NCBI GenBank assembly: GCA_963588905.1
Contig: CAVAJF010000033.1
Coordinates: 1-32,344 of the forward strand
Direction: 5' to 3'
Source of the DNA: Butyricicoccus_A sp963588905
GTDB lineage: Bacteria > Bacillota > Clostridia > Oscillospirales > Butyricicoccaceae
DNA length: 32,344 nt
Shown: piece after piece, positions 32,178 to 32,344 of the stretch
Numbering within the stretch: position 1 is the first letter of the stretch
Layout of the letters: each line of letters begins with the position of its first letter
Notes under the pieces: generated by a model
Database searches by the model: none
What the model saw: the letters and a program-made list of their open reading frames with translations, nothing else
What the model was told of the DNA's origin: nothing
Made by a program: the position numbers and the translations under genes

Positions 32178-32344
32178 ATGAAAAAAGTTTATATTTTTCT
32201 TGCCGGTGTACTAGTTGGCTTGATTGGTCGGTATCTTTTTATATTATGTGTGAATAACTGTAAAAGTAAAAATCAGAATACTAACGTTGAGGGGATGCGG
32301 ACAGAATCTTGGACCAAAAAGATTATAGGAGGATCACATGTATT
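32178..32344 (+). CDS. Small membrane protein, 5' part (runs off the window)
   Basis: An open frame of at least 55 codons starts at ATG 32178, with AGGAG at 32161-32165 right after the polC stop. It reads MKKVYIFLAGVLVGLIGRYL, then LFILCVNNCKS, so the first ~26 residues form a membrane helix, followed by a polar tail with Cys, Asn and Lys. The base composition is clearly more AT-rich than the preceding genes. No family is recognisable. The end is unknown. A possible next start inside it at 32338 (other frame) suggests it is short. Confidence 0.55.
   Translation, partial: MKKVYIFLAGVLVGLIGRYLFILCVNNCKSKNQNTNVEGMRTESWTKKIIGGSHV
32327..32344 (+). other. Perfect AGGAGG and ATG at the window edge, likely next gene start
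   Basis: AGGAGG at 32327-32332 lies 5 bases before ATG 32338-32340, in a different frame from the small ORF at 32178. Only the start codon and four more bases are visible, so this is a proposal based on the ribosome binding site. Confidence 0.45.

Noticed and set aside
1..32344. CRISPR arrays, insertion sequences, rRNA genes and prophage genes
   Set aside because: I looked for regularly spaced repeats, transposase or integrase motifs and rRNA stretches and saw none; the only repeated elements are the operator half-sites and the twin terminators.

Overview
The window looks like the chromosome of a low-to-mid GC Gram-positive anaerobe of the class Clostridia. The evidence is PolC-type DNA polymerase III, a PyrR-controlled pyrimidine leader, the order pyrH-frr-uppS-cdsA-dxr-rseP-ispG-polC, an EFR1-type ferredoxin, and AGGAGG ribosome binding sites. 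An Oscillospirales/Butyricicoccus-like relative is my guess and is not proven by the sequence. Apart from the AT-rich last ~180 bases, nothing looks strongly foreign.

Layout. (1) Bases 1-5094 are a sucrose utilisation unit: the 3' end of a LacI-type regulator, a promoter with TGAAAC/GTTTCA operator-like repeats, a sucrose-type PTS permease (EIIBCA), sucrose-6-phosphate hydrolase and fructokinase. Together they import sucrose as sucrose-6-P, split it and phosphorylate the fructose. (2) Bases 5100-6930 hold a minus-strand gene fusing a nucleotidyltransferase (MNT) domain to a HEPN domain, just behind a tRNA-Gly(TCC) gene. A divergent TetR regulator and a small minus-strand membrane protein follow. 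(3) Bases 7100-13200 are a pyrimidine operon, pyrR-pyrF-carA-carB, preceded by a promoter and a PyrR-binding attenuator. (4) Bases 13230-18800 are mixed short units: a DUF4230 membrane protein, uppP (minus strand), recQ, a 42-residue membrane peptide, a peptidase C26-type glutamine amidotransferase and an EFR1 flavodoxin/ferredoxin fusion. (5) Bases 18800-21350 are an OmpR-type two-component pair with an upstream TTTAC direct repeat resembling a Pho box. (6) Bases 21400-32159 are a long co-directional run: pyrH, frr, uppS, cdsA, dxr, rseP, ispG and polC. It couples UMP phosphorylation, ribosome recycling, isoprenoid and undecaprenyl synthesis, phospholipid precursor synthesis, site-2 proteolysis and replication. 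(7) From 32178 to the end is an AT-rich small membrane ORF, overlapped at the edge by another ATG behind a perfect AGGAGG.

Most units are bounded by clear Rho-independent terminators and have recognisable -35/-10 promoters, so transcription boundaries can be read well here. Most of the window is ordinary housekeeping. The best candidates for a less described system are the one-piece MNT-HEPN protein, which keeps all motifs of both halves of a toxin-antitoxin pair and has no visible promoter of its own, and the cluster of operator-like repeats just after the sucrose start site.
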